Shown: piece after piece, positions 5,312-5,711 of the stretch
Position numbering within the stretch: the stretch's first letter is position 1
Layout: each line of letters begins with the position of its first letter
Assembly (NCBI GenBank): GCA_017853515.1
Contig: JAFMJK010000145.1
Span: 1-5,711, forward strand
Reading direction: 5' to 3'
DNA: 5,711 nt
From: Chthoniobacterales bacterium
GTDB taxonomy: Bacteria; Verrucomicrobiota; Verrucomicrobiia; Chthoniobacterales; JACTMZ01
Position numbers and translations under genes: made by a program
Notes under the pieces: generated by a model
The model's database searches: none
Seen by the model: the letters and a program-made list of their open reading frames with translations, nothing else
What the model was told of the DNA's origin: nothing

Positions 5312-5711
5312 ATGGAGAGCAGCCGTGCAGCCACCCGGACCGACGGGCGCGAACTCGAAGACCCGTGCTACGTCAATGCCATGTCGCATTTCTACCGCGG
5401 CGAACTCGGCCGCATCATGGTCTGGCGCCAGCGGCTCGATATCACCACGACTTGGGCCATCACCAGCACGACAACGATCATCACGGTCGCCTTTTCCTTC
5501 CGCGATATCCCGCACATCATTTTCTTTTTCAACCTCGCCATCGTCTGGATGATGCTCTGGATCGAGGCCCGGCGTTACCGGTTCTATGACGCCTTCCGCG
5601 GACGCGTCCGCATGCTCGAGTCGCACTTTCTCGTCTCGGTGGTCTCGCGCAACCCGGCGCTGCTCGGCGGCGATTGGCAGAAGCTGGTCTGCGAAGATCT
5701 GATCCTGCCGT
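5312..5711 (+). CDS. DUF2270 integral membrane protein (N-terminal part, cut by the window end)
   Basis: The 133 visible residues match the DUF2270 family of predicted membrane proteins. After a polar N-terminus come MSHFYRGELGRIMVWRQRLD (24-43) and TTTWAITSTTTIITVAFSF (45-63), a first membrane segment. A second segment, HIIFFFNLAIVWMMLW (68-83), leads into the highly characteristic IEARRYRFYDAFRGRVRMLE (84-103). The function of the family is unknown. The frame is open to the right edge, so the C-terminal part, expected to hold further membrane segments, is missing. The ATG at 5312 has a good AGGGG ribosome-binding site (5299-5303) located in the end of the rhomboid-like gene, whose stop is 4 bases upstream; the two are very likely co-transcribed and coupled. 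Confidence 0.85.
   Translation, partial: MESSRAATRTDGRELEDPCYVNAMSHFYRGELGRIMVWRQRLDITTTWAITSTTTIITVAFSFRDIPHIIFFFNLAIVWMMLWIEARRYRFYDAFRGRVRMLESHFLVSVVSRNPALLGGDWQKLVCEDLILP

Noticed and set aside
3706..5334. A 542-codon open frame on the minus strand across the DUF3431 and rhomboid-like genes
   Set aside because: It is antisense to two genes with recognised families, and its translation has no family features and a charged, low-order composition. Long antisense frames are common in GC-rich genes with strong third-position bias.

Overview
This is a GC-rich bacterial chromosomal window with densely packed genes. The gene content fits Verrucomicrobiota or a relative: a rhomboid-like membrane protein with a C-terminal helical 'IDPLLDKI…SLT…ER' tail, a DUF2270 membrane protein, and a PUA-less RlmI/RlmK-like methyltransferase. 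No marker gene is present, so this placement is inference. Shine-Dalgarno motifs are weak at most starts. I see no rRNA, tRNA, CRISPR array, insertion sequence or prophage.

Layout. Positions 1-48 are the last codons of a gene entering from the left. A short intergenic space follows (49-138), mostly filled by a long imperfect inverted repeat made of 9-base sub-repeats. Positions 139-665 (minus) hold a two-gene toxin-antitoxin operon: a Phd/YefM-type antitoxin with a RelE/ParE-type toxin downstream, overlapping by 4 bases. Divergent from it is a DUF457/YdjM-family membrane protein (749-1753, plus). That gene meets, tail to tail with a 6-base gap, a class I SAM-dependent methyltransferase related to the 23S rRNA methyltransferases RlmI/RlmK (1760-2641, minus).

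From about 2702 to the right edge, four genes run on the plus strand: a class II/IV histone-deacetylase-fold zinc hydrolase, a DUF3431 protein (2-base gap), a rhomboid-like protein that seems to lack both catalytic residues (51-base gap with its own candidate promoter), and a DUF2270 membrane protein cut by the window end (4-base gap). The tight spacing points to translational coupling within the pairs deacetylase/DUF3431 and rhomboid-like/DUF2270. No shared pathway is established for the four.

Most of the window is ordinary chromosome. The points most worth a second look are the inverted repeat at 56-126, the apparent pseudo-rhomboid coupled to DUF2270, the deacetylase-DUF3431 coupling, and several starts that sit only 6-7 bases downstream of -10-like hexamers, suggesting leaderless transcripts.
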